In this document: piece after piece, positions 28,238-36,828 of the stretch
Layout of the letters: each line of letters starts with the position of its first letter
Numbering within the stretch: position 1 is the stretch's first letter
Source: Rhodocytophaga rosea
GTDB taxonomy: Bacteria > Bacteroidota > Bacteroidia > Cytophagales > 172606-1
Assembly (NCBI RefSeq): GCF_010119975.1
Contig: NZ_CP048222.1
Location: 4,916,501-4,980,500, forward strand
Direction: 5' to 3'
DNA: 64,000 nt
Notes under the pieces: model-generated
Told to the model about the DNA's origin: nothing
The model's database searches: none
Seen by the model: the letters and a program-made list of their open reading frames with translations, nothing else
Position numbers and translations under genes: made by a program

Positions 28238-28589
28238 GTCCGACTAATTTGAAGCAACAGAGTGATCGCCTGCTGCCTTGAATAGGTTTAGCCAGTAAAG
28301 GTAAATAAAATAGGCTGCTTTCTGGAATGTATCCGGATAATACCCGGGGAGAATAGAATGAATGATTGTTCAATATAGGGTACACATTCCACCATATTGG
28401 CTTCTTTATGTTTGGAAGTGTAGAGGTGTTGTTAGCAAGACGCTCAGAGGCAATCTTAGAATAGCTTTGGAAAAATTGAACCTCCACTTCATGCACAGAG
28501 GTGGAGGTTCAATTAAAATTGGCTTATGTGTATTATAATTTTGTAAATCTCTGCACTATTTTCAATTATTCATTTAAAAGTAAATGATT
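28238..28589 (-). other. Intergenic region between histidine-kinase unit and ppk1
   Basis: No convincing coding sequence: a 94-codon frame here has no recognisable protein character. The right part holds a strong terminator (28476-28512) for the upstream minus-strand genes. The left part presumably contains the ppk1 promoter; TACCTTTA about 50 bp upstream of ppk1 differs from the -7 consensus by one base. Confidence 0.5.
28476..28512 (-). terminator. Terminator of the GAF-PAS histidine kinase unit
   Basis: A 12-bp perfect stem (28476-28487 with 28501-28512) with a 13-nt loop. On the minus strand it is followed by a short U-tract (TTTTT). Confidence 0.75.
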
Positions 28590-28778
28590 CTAGGATAAAC
28601 CAGTATCTGTAGTACGTGTATCTGACATTCTTTTCTCATCTTTTGCTAAATTGTGTTCTGTCATAAATTCATCAAAGGAGAGTATGTCCAACTCCAATCT
28701 GTTGATATTTTGCTTTAGTAACAGATTGGAGTTGACAATAGTCTCCAAAAAATGCCTTATGGTATATTGTGTTTCCAT
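28590..28778 (-). CDS. Small uncharacterised protein downstream of the histidine kinase
   Basis: 62 residues, charged and mostly helical in appearance (FLETIVNSNLLLKQNINRLE, EFMTEHNLAKDEKRMSD). No family recognised. It begins 8 bp after the histidine kinase stop and precedes the unit's terminator, so it would be cotranscribed. A 15-bp perfect inverted repeat lies inside it (28689-28703 with 28720-28734). It may be a real small protein or a structured RNA segment. Confidence 0.4.
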   Translation of the reverse strand: METQYTIRHFLETIVNSNLLLKQNINRLELDILSFDEFMTEHNLAKDEKRMSDTRTTDTGLS

Positions 28779-28786
28779 ACGAGGAT

Positions 28787-30469
28787 TTATGATTTTTGTT
28801 GATTGGGTAATACCAGTTCAATTCTGGTACCTTCTCCCAAAGTACTATATAGTTGAATAGTGCCGCCTAGTTTATCAGCTGCTTTTTTTACTAAGTATAA
28901 GCCAAGTCCTGAACCTTTAGAACGTTCATCACACCTGCTAAACATGGCAAATGCCTTCTGCTGAAAATGTTGAGGAATACCTGTTCCATTATCTTCAAAT
29001 ACAATGACAAGGTCTTTTTGCTCGCTTTCTGCAAACCAGATATTAACATAAGGGTTTGATATGTTATTCTTTTTATACCGGATGGCATTCTCTAAAATAT
29101 GTTTACAAATAACTTTAATTGAAAAATGATCAGCATTCACATGAATATCCTGTTCACATTCTAGTCTGATATCTACTTCTTTACTTTGATCCTGGAGAAA
29201 ACTCAACTCAGTAGCCGTCTCTTTTAGGAGTTGATTTAAGTTGATAGATACCTTTTCCGGATAGTTAATCTTAATATGATTTACCTCCATAAGATTTGTA
29301 AGCACCTGATTTGTCTGGACAGCCTTGTCAGCAATCAGTTTAAAATAATGTCTTACTTTATCATCCGTAAATTCCATCAAGGCAACCTGACATATGCCTA
29401 AAAAAGAAGCAAGAGGTCCTCGTAAATCATGAGAGGCACGATAGATAAATGTATCTAGTTCCTGATTAATTTCAAGTAAATTTTGGTTTGATTGTTCAAG
29501 CTGTGTAGTTCTTTCTTTTACTCTATCCTCAAGCTCCAGCTTTGATTTCAGTAAGAACTTTTTTGCCTGATGCTTCTCCGTAATATCCATAGCCGAGCCA
29601 ATGATATAAGGCTCATACCCATCTTCTTCAAATCTGATAGTATGGTATTCCCAGAAATATTCCACTCCATCTTTTGTCAGAACATTTACTACACCTGAAA
29701 ATATTTCGTTCTGACTAACCTTGTGCATATAGTCGCTAAAGCAGGCAATGGCTCTTGGGGCAAGAATACAGGAAATATTTTCTCCGATCAGCTCTTCTTC
29801 TGTATATTTTAAAGCCTTGCAAATTGCCGGATTTACAGATAATATATGTCCTTGTAAATCATGGGTACAAATAAAGCTTTGATTATTTTCTACCAGATCA
29901 CGGTATTTTTTCTCACTGCTCAGCGCATGTTTCTTCTCTATCTCTAATTGCATCTTCTGACGCTGAAGTTCAAAAAACGTAGCTGCATTCTTTGCCAGAG
30001 TTTCTAAAGCTAATTTCTGTTGTATGGTAAGTTCTTTAGGTTTAAAATCAACTACACACAAAGAACCTATCATACTATTCTCTGAAGTCATAAGAGGTAC
30101 TCCACAGTAAAACCGAATATTTGAATGAGTTGATCTCTGAAAACCATTTGTAAACCTCTCGTCAATCCAGGCATCCTTTACTTCGAAGATACTTTTCCGG
30201 CTGATGGTTTGTCTGCAGAATGCCAGACATTTTTCTGTTTGAGGAATTCTTAATCCATATTTAGGTTTTAACCATTTTCCCTGCTCATCAAGCAAATTTA
30301 TAAGAGCGACCGGAGTATTGCATATCAATGCTGCTAGTTTGGTTATATCATTTAATTGCTGTTCTTCATGCGTATCAAAAACAGGATAACTTTCTATGGC
30401 TGTTTTACGGGCCTTCTGATGGAAGGCTTGAGAGGTGGGTTTTTCTAGCAGAGGGTAGAATGTTTCCAT
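28787..30469 (-). CDS. GAF-PAS sensor histidine kinase
   Basis: About 560 residues from the ATG (METFYPLLEKP); a GTG six codons upstream is an alternative. Order: GAF ~30-175 (LAALICNTPVALINLLDEQG, RFYCGVPLMTSENSMIGSLC), PAS ~190-305 (YRDLVENNQSFICTHDLQGH), a coiled linker, HisKA ~345-405 with the phospho-acceptor in ASHDLRGPLASFLG, and HATPase_c ~440-555 (HILENAIRYKK, DNGTGIP, GSGLGLYLVKKAADKLGG). There are no membrane helices, so it senses a cytoplasmic signal. No response regulator is adjacent. It is divergent from the cbb3 oxidase operon, a suggestive but unproven link. Confidence 0.88.
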   Translation of the reverse strand: METFYPLLEKPTSQAFHQKARKTAIESYPVFDTHEEQQLNDITKLAALICNTPVALINLLDEQGKWLKPKYGLRIPQTEKCLAFCRQTISRKSIFEVKDAWIDERFTNGFQRSTHSNIRFYCGVPLMTSENSMIGSLCVVDFKPKELTIQQKLALETLAKNAATFFELQRQKMQLEIEKKHALSSEKKYRDLVENNQSFICTHDLQGHILSVNPAICKALKYTEEELIGENISCILAPRAIACFSDYMHKVSQNEIFSGVVNVLTKDGVEYFWEYHTIRFEEDGYEPYIIGSAMDITEKHQAKKFLLKSKLELEDRVKERTTQLEQSNQNLLEINQELDTFIYRASHDLRGPLASFLGICQVALMEFTDDKVRHYFKLIADKAVQTNQVLTNLMEVNHIKINYPEKVSINLNQLLKETATELSFLQDQSKEVDIRLECEQDIHVNADHFSIKVICKHILENAIRYKKNNISNPYVNIWFAESEQKDLVIVFEDNGTGIPQHFQQKAFAMFSRCDERSKGSGLGLYLVKKAADKLGGTIQLYSTLGEGTRIELVLPNQQKS

Positions 30470-30916
30470 AACTTTAATAATGAGCACTTTATAAAATTAC
30501 AGGTAAGATTTGACCATGATAAACTACATACTTACTTGTAATATATATATTAATTTATATAGAAAATTTAATGCAGTAGTTAATATAAACTATGTATTTA
30601 TTTCTAATTCTACCATTAATGAGCTTTAGAGTGATGTAAGTAAATGAAATGTAAAAAATATTTACTCACTCAATATTTCTAATCCATAAGTAAGATCATT
30701 TTAAAACTGTTGATCAAAACTTATAATCTTTTGCTAAACTCATAAATACCCATTATGGCTTATGCCATTAACATTATAAAGGAAACAGTATTCTATCTTC
30801 TTAGCTTTTGACGGCAGGCAAAACTGATAAATATCATCTTTTGCTCTAATTTCCATCATTCATATTCCTTGCGCCCACAAGTAGTTTTACAAAAGAAAAA
30901 TTACTAATAGGGCTTT
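30470..30916. other. Divergent intergenic region, histidine kinase / cbb3 oxidase
   Basis: About 450 bp of AT-rich DNA with no ORF of protein character. It should contain promoters in both directions, but no clean TTTG / TAnnTTTG pair was found. A TTGATCAA palindrome occurs at 30710-30717; it lacks the central four bases of a true FNR site. Confidence 0.5.
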
Positions 30917-33049
30917 ATGGAACTTGAAAAATTCAGTTACGACAATAAAATAGTAAAGTATTTTGCTATTGCCACCGTTGTCTGGGGTGTTGTCGGTATG
31001 AGTGTAGGATTGCTTGCCGCTTTACAAATGGTGTTTCCTATTCTCAATTTTGATCTGCAATATACCTCTTTTGGGCGTATTCGCCCTTTGCATACGAATG
31101 CTGTGATCTTCGCTTTTGTAGGCAATGGTATTTTTGCAGGGGTTTATTATTCTTTGCAGCGTTTGCTGAAAGCAAGAATGTTCAGCGATACGCTAAGCTG
31201 GATTAACTTCTGGGGATGGCAACTCATTATTTTATCAGCAGCCATCACTTTACCACTCGGCTATACGACCTCAAAAGAATACGCCGAACTGGAATGGCCA
31301 ATTGACATTGCCATTACCTTAATCTGGGTAGTATTTGGATGGAACATGCTCGGAACGATTATCAAGCGCCGGGAGAAACACATGTATGTGGCCATCTGGT
31401 TTTATATCGCCACTCTGGTTACTGTAGCCGTGCTGCACATAGTAAACTCTTTCGAGCTGCCACTGCATGGATTAAAAAGCTATTCTTTCTATGCCGGTGT
31501 TCAGGATGCTCTGGTGCAATGGTGGTATGGTCATAATGCAGTCGCGTTCTTCCTGACTACGCCTTACTTAGGGTTGATGTATTACTTCCTTCCTAAAGCG
31601 GCTAATCGCCCGGTATATTCTTATAAATTATCTATTGTACACTTCTGGGCGCTCATTTTTATCTATATCTGGGCTGGTCCGCACCACTTATTGTATACTT
31701 CCCTGCCAGACTGGGCACAGGCCATGGGAACTGCGTTCTCAATTATGTTACTTGCCCCTTCCTGGGGTGGTATGATAAATGGGTTACTTACTTTGAGAGG
31801 CGCATGGGATAGGGTACGTGAAGAACCAGTATTGAAATTTATGGTAGTGGCCATTACAGCCTATGGGATGGCCGTGTTTGAAGGTCCGATGCTTTCGCTG
31901 AAAAATGTAAATGCCATTGGCCACTTTACCGACTGGATTGTAGCTCACGTACACGTGGGTGCCCTGGGATGGAATGGCTTTCTGACTTTCGGTATGCTCT
32001 ACTGGTTAATCCCTCAAATGTGGAAAACCTCTCTGTATTCTAAAAAATTAGCCAACCTACACTTCTGGCTGGGAACCCTGGGTATCTTATTCTATGCACT
32101 TCCTTTATACTGGGCAGGTATTACTCAGAGTTTGATGTGGAAAGAGTTTACACCTGAAGGGTTTTTGAAATACCCCAACTTCCTGGAAACAGTTCAGCAG
32201 ATTCTCCCCATGTATATGACCCGTGCTGTGGGTGGCATGTTATACCTGAGTGGGGTGTTCGTAATGGTGTATAACTTATTTAAAACTGCTGCACAAGGAA
32301 CATTCGTTGCCAACGAAGCTGCTGAAGCACCAGCCTTGGCCAAAGAAACCAGCGAACACAAAGAATACTGGCACAGAGTACTCGAGAAAAAACCAGTGGT
32401 ATTCACTGTATTGGCTACGGTTGCCATATTGATCGGTGGTATTTTCGAACTGATTCCTACATTCCTGATCAAATCTAATGTGCCTACCATTTCAGCAGTG
32501 AAACCTTATACACCCCTTGAATTGCACGGAAGGGATCTTTATATCAAAGAAGGTTGTGTAAACTGCCACTCTCAAATGGTGCGGCCATTCCGCTCCGAAA
32601 CTGAACGCTACGGCGAGTATTCCAAAGCTGGCGAGTTTGTATACGACCATCCATTTCTGTGGGGCTCTAAACGTACCGGTCCGGATTTGCAGCGCTTAGG
32701 TCAGAAGTATCCCGATAGCTGGCACTACCACCACATGCTCGATCCAAGCTCGATGTCTCCAGGTTCTATTATGCCGCCTTATCCCTGGTTACTTGAACAG
32801 TCTTACGATAAATCTTTAACACCAGATATGATTACGGTTATGAGAAAATTAGGTGTGCCCTATGAAGATGGATATGAAAAGCAGGCCAACGCCGATGTAG
32901 AAAAGCAAGCCGACCAGATTGTTCAGCGCCTGAAAGATGCTGGTATCGCTACCAAATCTGATAAGGAAATCGTAGCCCTGATCGCTTACCTGCAACGCCT
33001 GGGTACTGATATCAAAGTGAAAAAAGAAATGATTGTAACGACAGAATAG
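30917..33049 (+). CDS. ccoNO: cbb3-type cytochrome c oxidase, fused subunits I and II
   Basis: The protein has 710 residues. Residues ~1-480 are CcoN, a twelve-helix haem-copper oxidase subunit with ligand-region histidines visible in RPLHTNAVIF, WWYGHNAVAFFLT, GPHHLLYTSLPDW and IVAHVHVGALGWNG. Residues ~500-710 are CcoO, anchored by one helix and carrying a mono-haem cytochrome c (C547-V-N-C550-H551, then SQMVRPFRSE). Fusion of the two is common in Bacteroidota. It is the catalytic part of a high-affinity terminal oxidase and first gene of the operon. Confidence 0.93.
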   Translation: MELEKFSYDNKIVKYFAIATVVWGVVGMSVGLLAALQMVFPILNFDLQYTSFGRIRPLHTNAVIFAFVGNGIFAGVYYSLQRLLKARMFSDTLSWINFWGWQLIILSAAITLPLGYTTSKEYAELEWPIDIAITLIWVVFGWNMLGTIIKRREKHMYVAIWFYIATLVTVAVLHIVNSFELPLHGLKSYSFYAGVQDALVQWWYGHNAVAFFLTTPYLGLMYYFLPKAANRPVYSYKLSIVHFWALIFIYIWAGPHHLLYTSLPDWAQAMGTAFSIMLLAPSWGGMINGLLTLRGAWDRVREEPVLKFMVVAITAYGMAVFEGPMLSLKNVNAIGHFTDWIVAHVHVGALGWNGFLTFGMLYWLIPQMWKTSLYSKKLANLHFWLGTLGILFYALPLYWAGITQSLMWKEFTPEGFLKYPNFLETVQQILPMYMTRAVGGMLYLSGVFVMVYNLFKTAAQGTFVANEAAEAPALAKETSEHKEYWHRVLEKKPVVFTVLATVAILIGGIFELIPTFLIKSNVPTISAVKPYTPLELHGRDLYIKEGCVNCHSQMVRPFRSETERYGEYSKAGEFVYDHPFLWGSKRTGPDLQRLGQKYPDSWHYHHMLDPSSMSPGSIMPPYPWLLEQSYDKSLTPDMITVMRKLGVPYEDGYEKQANADVEKQADQIVQRLKDAGIATKSDKEIVALIAYLQRLGTDIKVKKEMIVTTE

Positions 33050-33102
33050 GTGAATGAGCAATTGAGTAATTAATAGTTAAGTAAAAATTCATACTCATTC
33101 AC
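33050..33102 (+). repeat. Intercistronic inverted repeat, ccoNO-ccoQ gap
   Basis: A 9-bp perfect inverted repeat (33050-33058 with 33094-33102) encloses AT-rich DNA in the 103-bp gap. No T-tract follows, so it is not an obvious terminator; it may tune mRNA stability or differential expression. Confidence 0.4.
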
Positions 33103-33152
33103 TCCATCTCGCAATCACCCAGTCACACAAATAACCAACAACGATTACGAAC

Positions 33153-33341
33153 ATGTTTAAATATTATTTTGAGCGCATCCAGGATATTGAAATTTTTCCG
33201 GTGATATCCCTGCTCATATTCGTCCTCTTCTTCATTGCGTTACTCATCTGGGTAATGAAAGCCGACAAGCAGTACATCCGGTCTATGGAGCACCTGCCGC
33301 TGGAAGAAGAAAAACCTGGTAAAGAAAATTCTATCAATTAA
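33153..33341 (+). CDS. CcoQ-like small cbb3 oxidase subunit
   Basis: 62 residues with one membrane helix (VISLLIFVLFFIALLIWVM) and a charged C-terminal tail. Size, topology and position between ccoNO and ccoP match CcoQ, which stabilises the complex. It is followed 5 bp later by ccoP. The sequence itself is too short to be decisive. Confidence 0.7.
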   Translation: MFKYYFERIQDIEIFPVISLLIFVLFFIALLIWVMKADKQYIRSMEHLPLEEEKPGKENSIN

Positions 33342-33346
33342 AAGCC

Positions 33347-34261
33347 ATGAACGCATTCCGCATTTCAACATTCAAAAAGAAAGCTTTGGCAGGTTTAATC
33401 CTGATGTTCTTCTTGAGCCAGGGACTTTCTGCCCAAGGACAATATGCTGCTGATACACAAACCATACAACTGTATGTAGTGGCTGTCATGCTCATATTTG
33501 TGTGTGTTGCTGTATTGATTACAGCCATTTACACTTTGCAGGTCATGCAGTTTCTCCTGGTGAAAGATTCGCCGGAAACCGCTATAGTTCAGGAAAGTTT
33601 ATGGAGCCGTATCTACAAACGCTATATTGCAGGTGATATGACTCCTGTTGACCCAGAGAAGGAAAAAGCGATTGCCCTCAGTCACAGCTACGATGGCATA
33701 GTGGAATTGGATAACTACATGCCGCCCTGGTTGAAATACATTTTTTATGGTACCATCGCTTTTGCCATTATTTACCTGGTTAACTTCTTTTCTCTGGGCC
33801 TGGTACAAACCAGCGAACAGGAATATATGGCGGAAGTGCAACAAGCTGAGATACAAATAGCTGAATACCGCAAAGCAAACGCAGCCGCTATTGATGAAAA
33901 TACGGCTAAAGTGGTAAAAGAAGAAGCATTACTGGCTCAGGCAAAATCTATTTATGAACAAAACTGTAAAGCTTGTCATGGGGGCGCTGGTGAAGGTGGC
34001 GTAGGCCCGAACCTGACAGATGAGTACTGGATTCATGGCGGAGATGTAAAAGGAGTGTTCAAGACCATTAAATATGGCATACCACAGAAAGGGATGATCG
34101 CCTGGCAACAAAAACTGAAGCCAGATGAAATTCAAAGTGTAGCCAGCTATATTCTTTCTCTGCAAGGAACAAATCCAGCCAATGCCAAAGAACCACAAGG
34201 GGAGAAATTAACAAGTGCAACTAATACATCTGGACCTGCAACTCTTTCTGTAACTGATTAA
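33347..34261 (+). CDS. ccoP: cbb3 oxidase subunit III, cytochrome c
   Basis: The protein has 304 residues. It has a hydrophobic N-terminus (LAGLILMFFLSQGLSAQ), a membrane helix near residue 45, and the CcoP N-terminal domain with SHSYDGIVELDNYMPPWLKY and a further helix. The C-terminal cytochrome c domain has C207-K-A-C210-H211, GVGPNLTDEYWIHGG and a distal methionine candidate in GMIAWQ. Only one haem motif is present, whereas proteobacterial CcoP is usually di-haem; mono-haem forms occur in Bacteroidota. It passes electrons from soluble cytochromes to the catalytic subunit. Confidence 0.88.
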   Translation: MNAFRISTFKKKALAGLILMFFLSQGLSAQGQYAADTQTIQLYVVAVMLIFVCVAVLITAIYTLQVMQFLLVKDSPETAIVQESLWSRIYKRYIAGDMTPVDPEKEKAIALSHSYDGIVELDNYMPPWLKYIFYGTIAFAIIYLVNFFSLGLVQTSEQEYMAEVQQAEIQIAEYRKANAAAIDENTAKVVKEEALLAQAKSIYEQNCKACHGGAGEGGVGPNLTDEYWIHGGDVKGVFKTIKYGIPQKGMIAWQQKLKPDEIQSVASYILSLQGTNPANAKEPQGEKLTSATNTSGPATLSVTD

Positions 34262-34405
34262 TTAGTCAGAATTAAGATTCTTGGGATAATTAAGATTTCA
34301 GGATGATGGGTTAAGTAAGCTTAACCATTTCAATAAGAAACTACAGTAAAATCCTGCAATCTTTTAATAAAATAAATCCTAATTCTGGACCGATAAAATA
34401 CCGCT
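34262..34405 (+). repeat. Large multi-tier hairpin in the ccoP-ccoG gap
   Basis: Nested inverted repeats fill the gap. Outer arms 34267-34279 / 34375-34387 are 13 bp with one mismatch; middle arms 34292-34304 / 34351-34363 are 13 bp with one mismatch; the inner arms 34309-34315 / 34320-34326 are 7 bp perfect with a 4-nt loop. The word ATTAAGATT occurs twice in the left half. There is no long T-run, so a structural or attenuating role is more likely than simple termination. Confidence 0.6.
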
Positions 34406-35962
34406 ATGCAAGCCTTCGCTGAACAAGAAAACAAAGAAACCTTCCGGAATCATCTTTCTACGGTAGATGAAACCGGAAAACGGGTATGGGTATATCCTAA
34501 AAAGCCTAAAGGCAATTGGCATCAGGCACGGGTAATAGTAGCCATTATTCTGCTTACCTGCTTGTTTGGAATTCCTTTTATCCAGGTGGATGGCTTGCCT
34601 TTCTTTCTGTGCAATATTTTCGAACGCAAATTTGTACTGTTTGGCTATCCGTTTTTTCCGCAGGATTTTTACCTGTTCGGATTGGCTATGATCACCTTTT
34701 TTGTATTTATAATTCTGTTTACGGTGGTATTTGGCAGAGTATGGTGTGGTTGGGCTTGTCCGCAAACCATTTTTATGGAAATGGTTTTCCGCAAAATTGA
34801 ATACTGGATTGAAGGCGATGCCAACCAGCAGAAAATACTCGATAAAGCTCCGTGGACAGCGGATAAACTATTTAAGAAATCTGCTAAACACCTGATCTTC
34901 CTGCTGATTTCTGTATTGATTGCCCATACTCTGATGGCGTATATAATTGGTTTGGAAGAGGTTAAATTAATTGTAACTCAGTCTCCGGCAGAGAACCCGG
35001 CAGGATTTGTTGGCCTGGTGGCTTTTACCGGAATATTTTACCTGGTATTTGCCCGCTTACGTGAACAAGCCTGTACGGTGGTTTGTCCATATGGCAGGTT
35101 ACAAGGGGTGTTGTTAACCAGAGAGAGTATTGTAGTAGCCTATGATTTTGTACGGGGCGAACCAAGAGGAAAAAAGAAAAAAGCCGGTAAAGAAGTAAAA
35201 CAGATTCCTACGGAAGATGTACATGCAGATTGCAGCGGAAAATGTACTGGTTGTACTTTACAGCATACTGCTGTTGAGAAAATAGGTACACTGGCAGATA
35301 TTGCCTCTGTAACAGAAAGACCTATGCAGTTACAGGACTTAATGAAGCAAGGTGATTGTATTGATTGTAAACTTTGCGTACAGGTTTGTCCGACAGGTAT
35401 AGATATTCGCAATGGTACCCAACTGGAATGCATCAACTGTACGGCTTGTATGGATGCCTGCGATGAAGTGATGGAGAAAATAGGAAAACCTAAAGGACTG
35501 ATCCGTTTTGATTCACACAAAGGCATTACTGATAAGGTAAAGCTGAAATTCACTCCCAGAATAGCTGCCTATGCCGCCGTATTGATGCTGTTAATTGGGT
35601 TGCAGGGTTTTATGATCACTACCAGAAGCCAGATGGAAGCAACTTTTCTGAGGGTTCCTGGAATGTTATATCAGGAGCAAGCAGAAAACAAGATCAGCAA
35701 CCTGTATAATGTGCAGCTGGTAAATAAAACCAATCATGCTATGCCGGTTACACTGAAATTACTGGGTGATCATTTAGGAGACATAAAAGTAGTGGGCAAA
35801 CAGATTATGATTCCCGAAAGTGCATCTGCGGAGGTAGTTTGCTTTATAGAACTGCCCAAAAGTGAAATTCATTCTGTTAAAACAACGCTGGAAATAGGAA
35901 TTTACTCGAATGGCACTTTATTGAAGCGAATCAAAACCAGCTTTGTCGGGCCTGTTCAATAA
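34406..35962 (+). CDS. ccoG: CcoG/RdxA/FixG cupric reductase, oxidase assembly, with Cys-rich insertion
   Basis: The protein has 518 residues. It has five to six membrane helices, the WCGWACPQTIFMEMVF block, EQACTVVCPYGRLQG, two [4Fe-4S] motifs (CIDCKLCVQVCPTG and CINCTACMDACDE) and a C-terminal Ig-like periplasmic domain. CcoG reduces copper for cbb3 oxidase maturation. Between GEPRG (~255) and GDCIDC (~316) is an insertion of about 60 residues containing C276-x3-C280-x2-C283, not expected in the family members I know. The product is therefore longer than the usual ~460-480. Confidence 0.9.
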   Translation: MQAFAEQENKETFRNHLSTVDETGKRVWVYPKKPKGNWHQARVIVAIILLTCLFGIPFIQVDGLPFFLCNIFERKFVLFGYPFFPQDFYLFGLAMITFFVFIILFTVVFGRVWCGWACPQTIFMEMVFRKIEYWIEGDANQQKILDKAPWTADKLFKKSAKHLIFLLISVLIAHTLMAYIIGLEEVKLIVTQSPAENPAGFVGLVAFTGIFYLVFARLREQACTVVCPYGRLQGVLLTRESIVVAYDFVRGEPRGKKKKAGKEVKQIPTEDVHADCSGKCTGCTLQHTAVEKIGTLADIASVTERPMQLQDLMKQGDCIDCKLCVQVCPTGIDIRNGTQLECINCTACMDACDEVMEKIGKPKGLIRFDSHKGITDKVKLKFTPRIAAYAAVLMLLIGLQGFMITTRSQMEATFLRVPGMLYQEQAENKISNLYNVQLVNKTNHAMPVTLKLLGDHLGDIKVVGKQIMIPESASAEVVCFIELPKSEIHSVKTTLEIGIYSNGTLLKRIKTSFVGPVQ

Positions 35963-35971
35963 TACAAAACT

Positions 35972-36199
35972 ATGAAAAGTAATATAGGCGAAACAGACAG
36001 AATAGTAAGAGTCTTTCTAGGCTTAACAATCATTGGTATAGGCTTGTCTGTGCAGAACTGGTTAGGGTTGATTGGGATGATTTCACTGGCAACTGCCTTG
36101 ATCGGTAAATGCCCTTTGTATGTGCCATTTGGCATTTCAACAATTGAATCAAGAGATACTTCTGGCGGTGCCGCACTGCCAGGTCAAAGAAAATCATAA
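35972..36199 (+). CDS. DUF2892 (YgaP-like) small membrane protein
   Basis: 75 residues. It starts MKSNIGETDRIVRVFLGL and contains two hydrophobic helices ending in ALIGKCPLYVPFGIST, the signature of DUF2892 inner-membrane proteins (the membrane part of YgaP). The conserved cysteine lies in KCPLY. It begins 9 bp after ccoG and so belongs to the cbb3 operon, an unusual place for it. Its role here is unknown. Confidence 0.8.
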   Translation: MKSNIGETDRIVRVFLGLTIIGIGLSVQNWLGLIGMISLATALIGKCPLYVPFGISTIESRDTSGGAALPGQRKS

Positions 36200-36216
36200 T
36201 GCGAAAAGTGTATATT

Positions 36217-36249
36217 ATGGAGGCTGCTGCCATTGGTAGCAGTTTCCAT
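36217..36249 (+). repeat. Hairpin in the DUF2892-fixH gap
   Basis: A 12-bp stem with two G-T pairs (36217-36228 with 36238-36249) and a 9-nt loop. No U-tract follows. It is one of four inverted-repeat structures in gaps of this operon. Confidence 0.5.
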
Positions 36250-36296
36250 CCCAAGTTTAAATTTAAATAATAGTCAATAATTAAAACAGTAATAAA

Positions 36297-36737
36297 ATGA
36301 GCTGGGGAACGAAAATAGCATTTATCTACGGAGGCTTTGTTGCTTTTATAATAGGGATGGTAACGCTATGTATCAAACAAGATGATATTCATCTGGTAAG
36401 TAAAGAATACTATAAAGAAGAGATTGCCTACCAGGAACAGATTAATAAACTTACTAATACCCAACAGTTACAGGGGCAAATGGGCTTTCAATATGAAGGA
36501 AGCAAACAGATGGTAGAATTCTTTTTTCCTAAATCTTTGCTGGATACCAAGGGTGAGATCCTGTTTTTCCGTCCGTCTGATGCCAGGAAGGATGTGAAAA
36601 TAGATATTCAAATGGATGAAAACGGACGTCAGGTAGTACCAGTTGCCAACCTGGACAAAGGATTATGGAAAGTAAAAGTGAAGTGGTCGTCAAATGACAA
36701 AGAATATTTCAGTGAAGAGACATTAATTATTCAATAG
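36297..36737 (+). CDS. fixH: FixH family protein
   Basis: The protein has 146 residues. An N-terminal membrane helix (IAFIYGGFVAFIIGMVTLC) is followed by LVSKEYYKEEIAYQEQINK, the conserved FixH segment, then a beta-rich domain outside the membrane. FixH is needed for copper insertion and assembly of cbb3 oxidase, usually with the copper ATPase FixI/CcoI, which is not in this window. It sits between the DUF2892 gene and the SafE-like gene. Confidence 0.85.
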   Translation: MSWGTKIAFIYGGFVAFIIGMVTLCIKQDDIHLVSKEYYKEEIAYQEQINKLTNTQQLQGQMGFQYEGSKQMVEFFFPKSLLDTKGEILFFRPSDARKDVKIDIQMDENGRQVVPVANLDKGLWKVKVKWSSNDKEYFSEETLIIQ

Positions 36738-36810
36738 CCGACAGGCTACAGCTTATGGTCTACAAAATTTTAGAGTAGATTTTTCACTGTGAGCTGTAGT
36801 CTGTCAGCTA
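36735..36810 (+). repeat. Long imperfect hairpin in the fixH-safE gap
   Basis: 19-bp arms (36735-36753 and 36792-36810) with one mismatch and one G-T pair; an inner 5-bp repeat lies within the loop. The left arm starts inside the fixH stop codon region. It nearly fills the 91-bp gap. Confidence 0.55.
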
Positions 36811-36828
36811 AAAATTTATACATACACT

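Noticed and set aside
28212-28496. 94-aa minus-strand ORF overlapping the ppk1 start
   Set aside because: No protein-like composition, overlaps ppk1 and contains a terminator arm.
30710-30717. FNR-like TTGATCAA site upstream of ccoNO
   Set aside because: The consensus needs four bases between the half sites; this is only an 8-bp palindrome.
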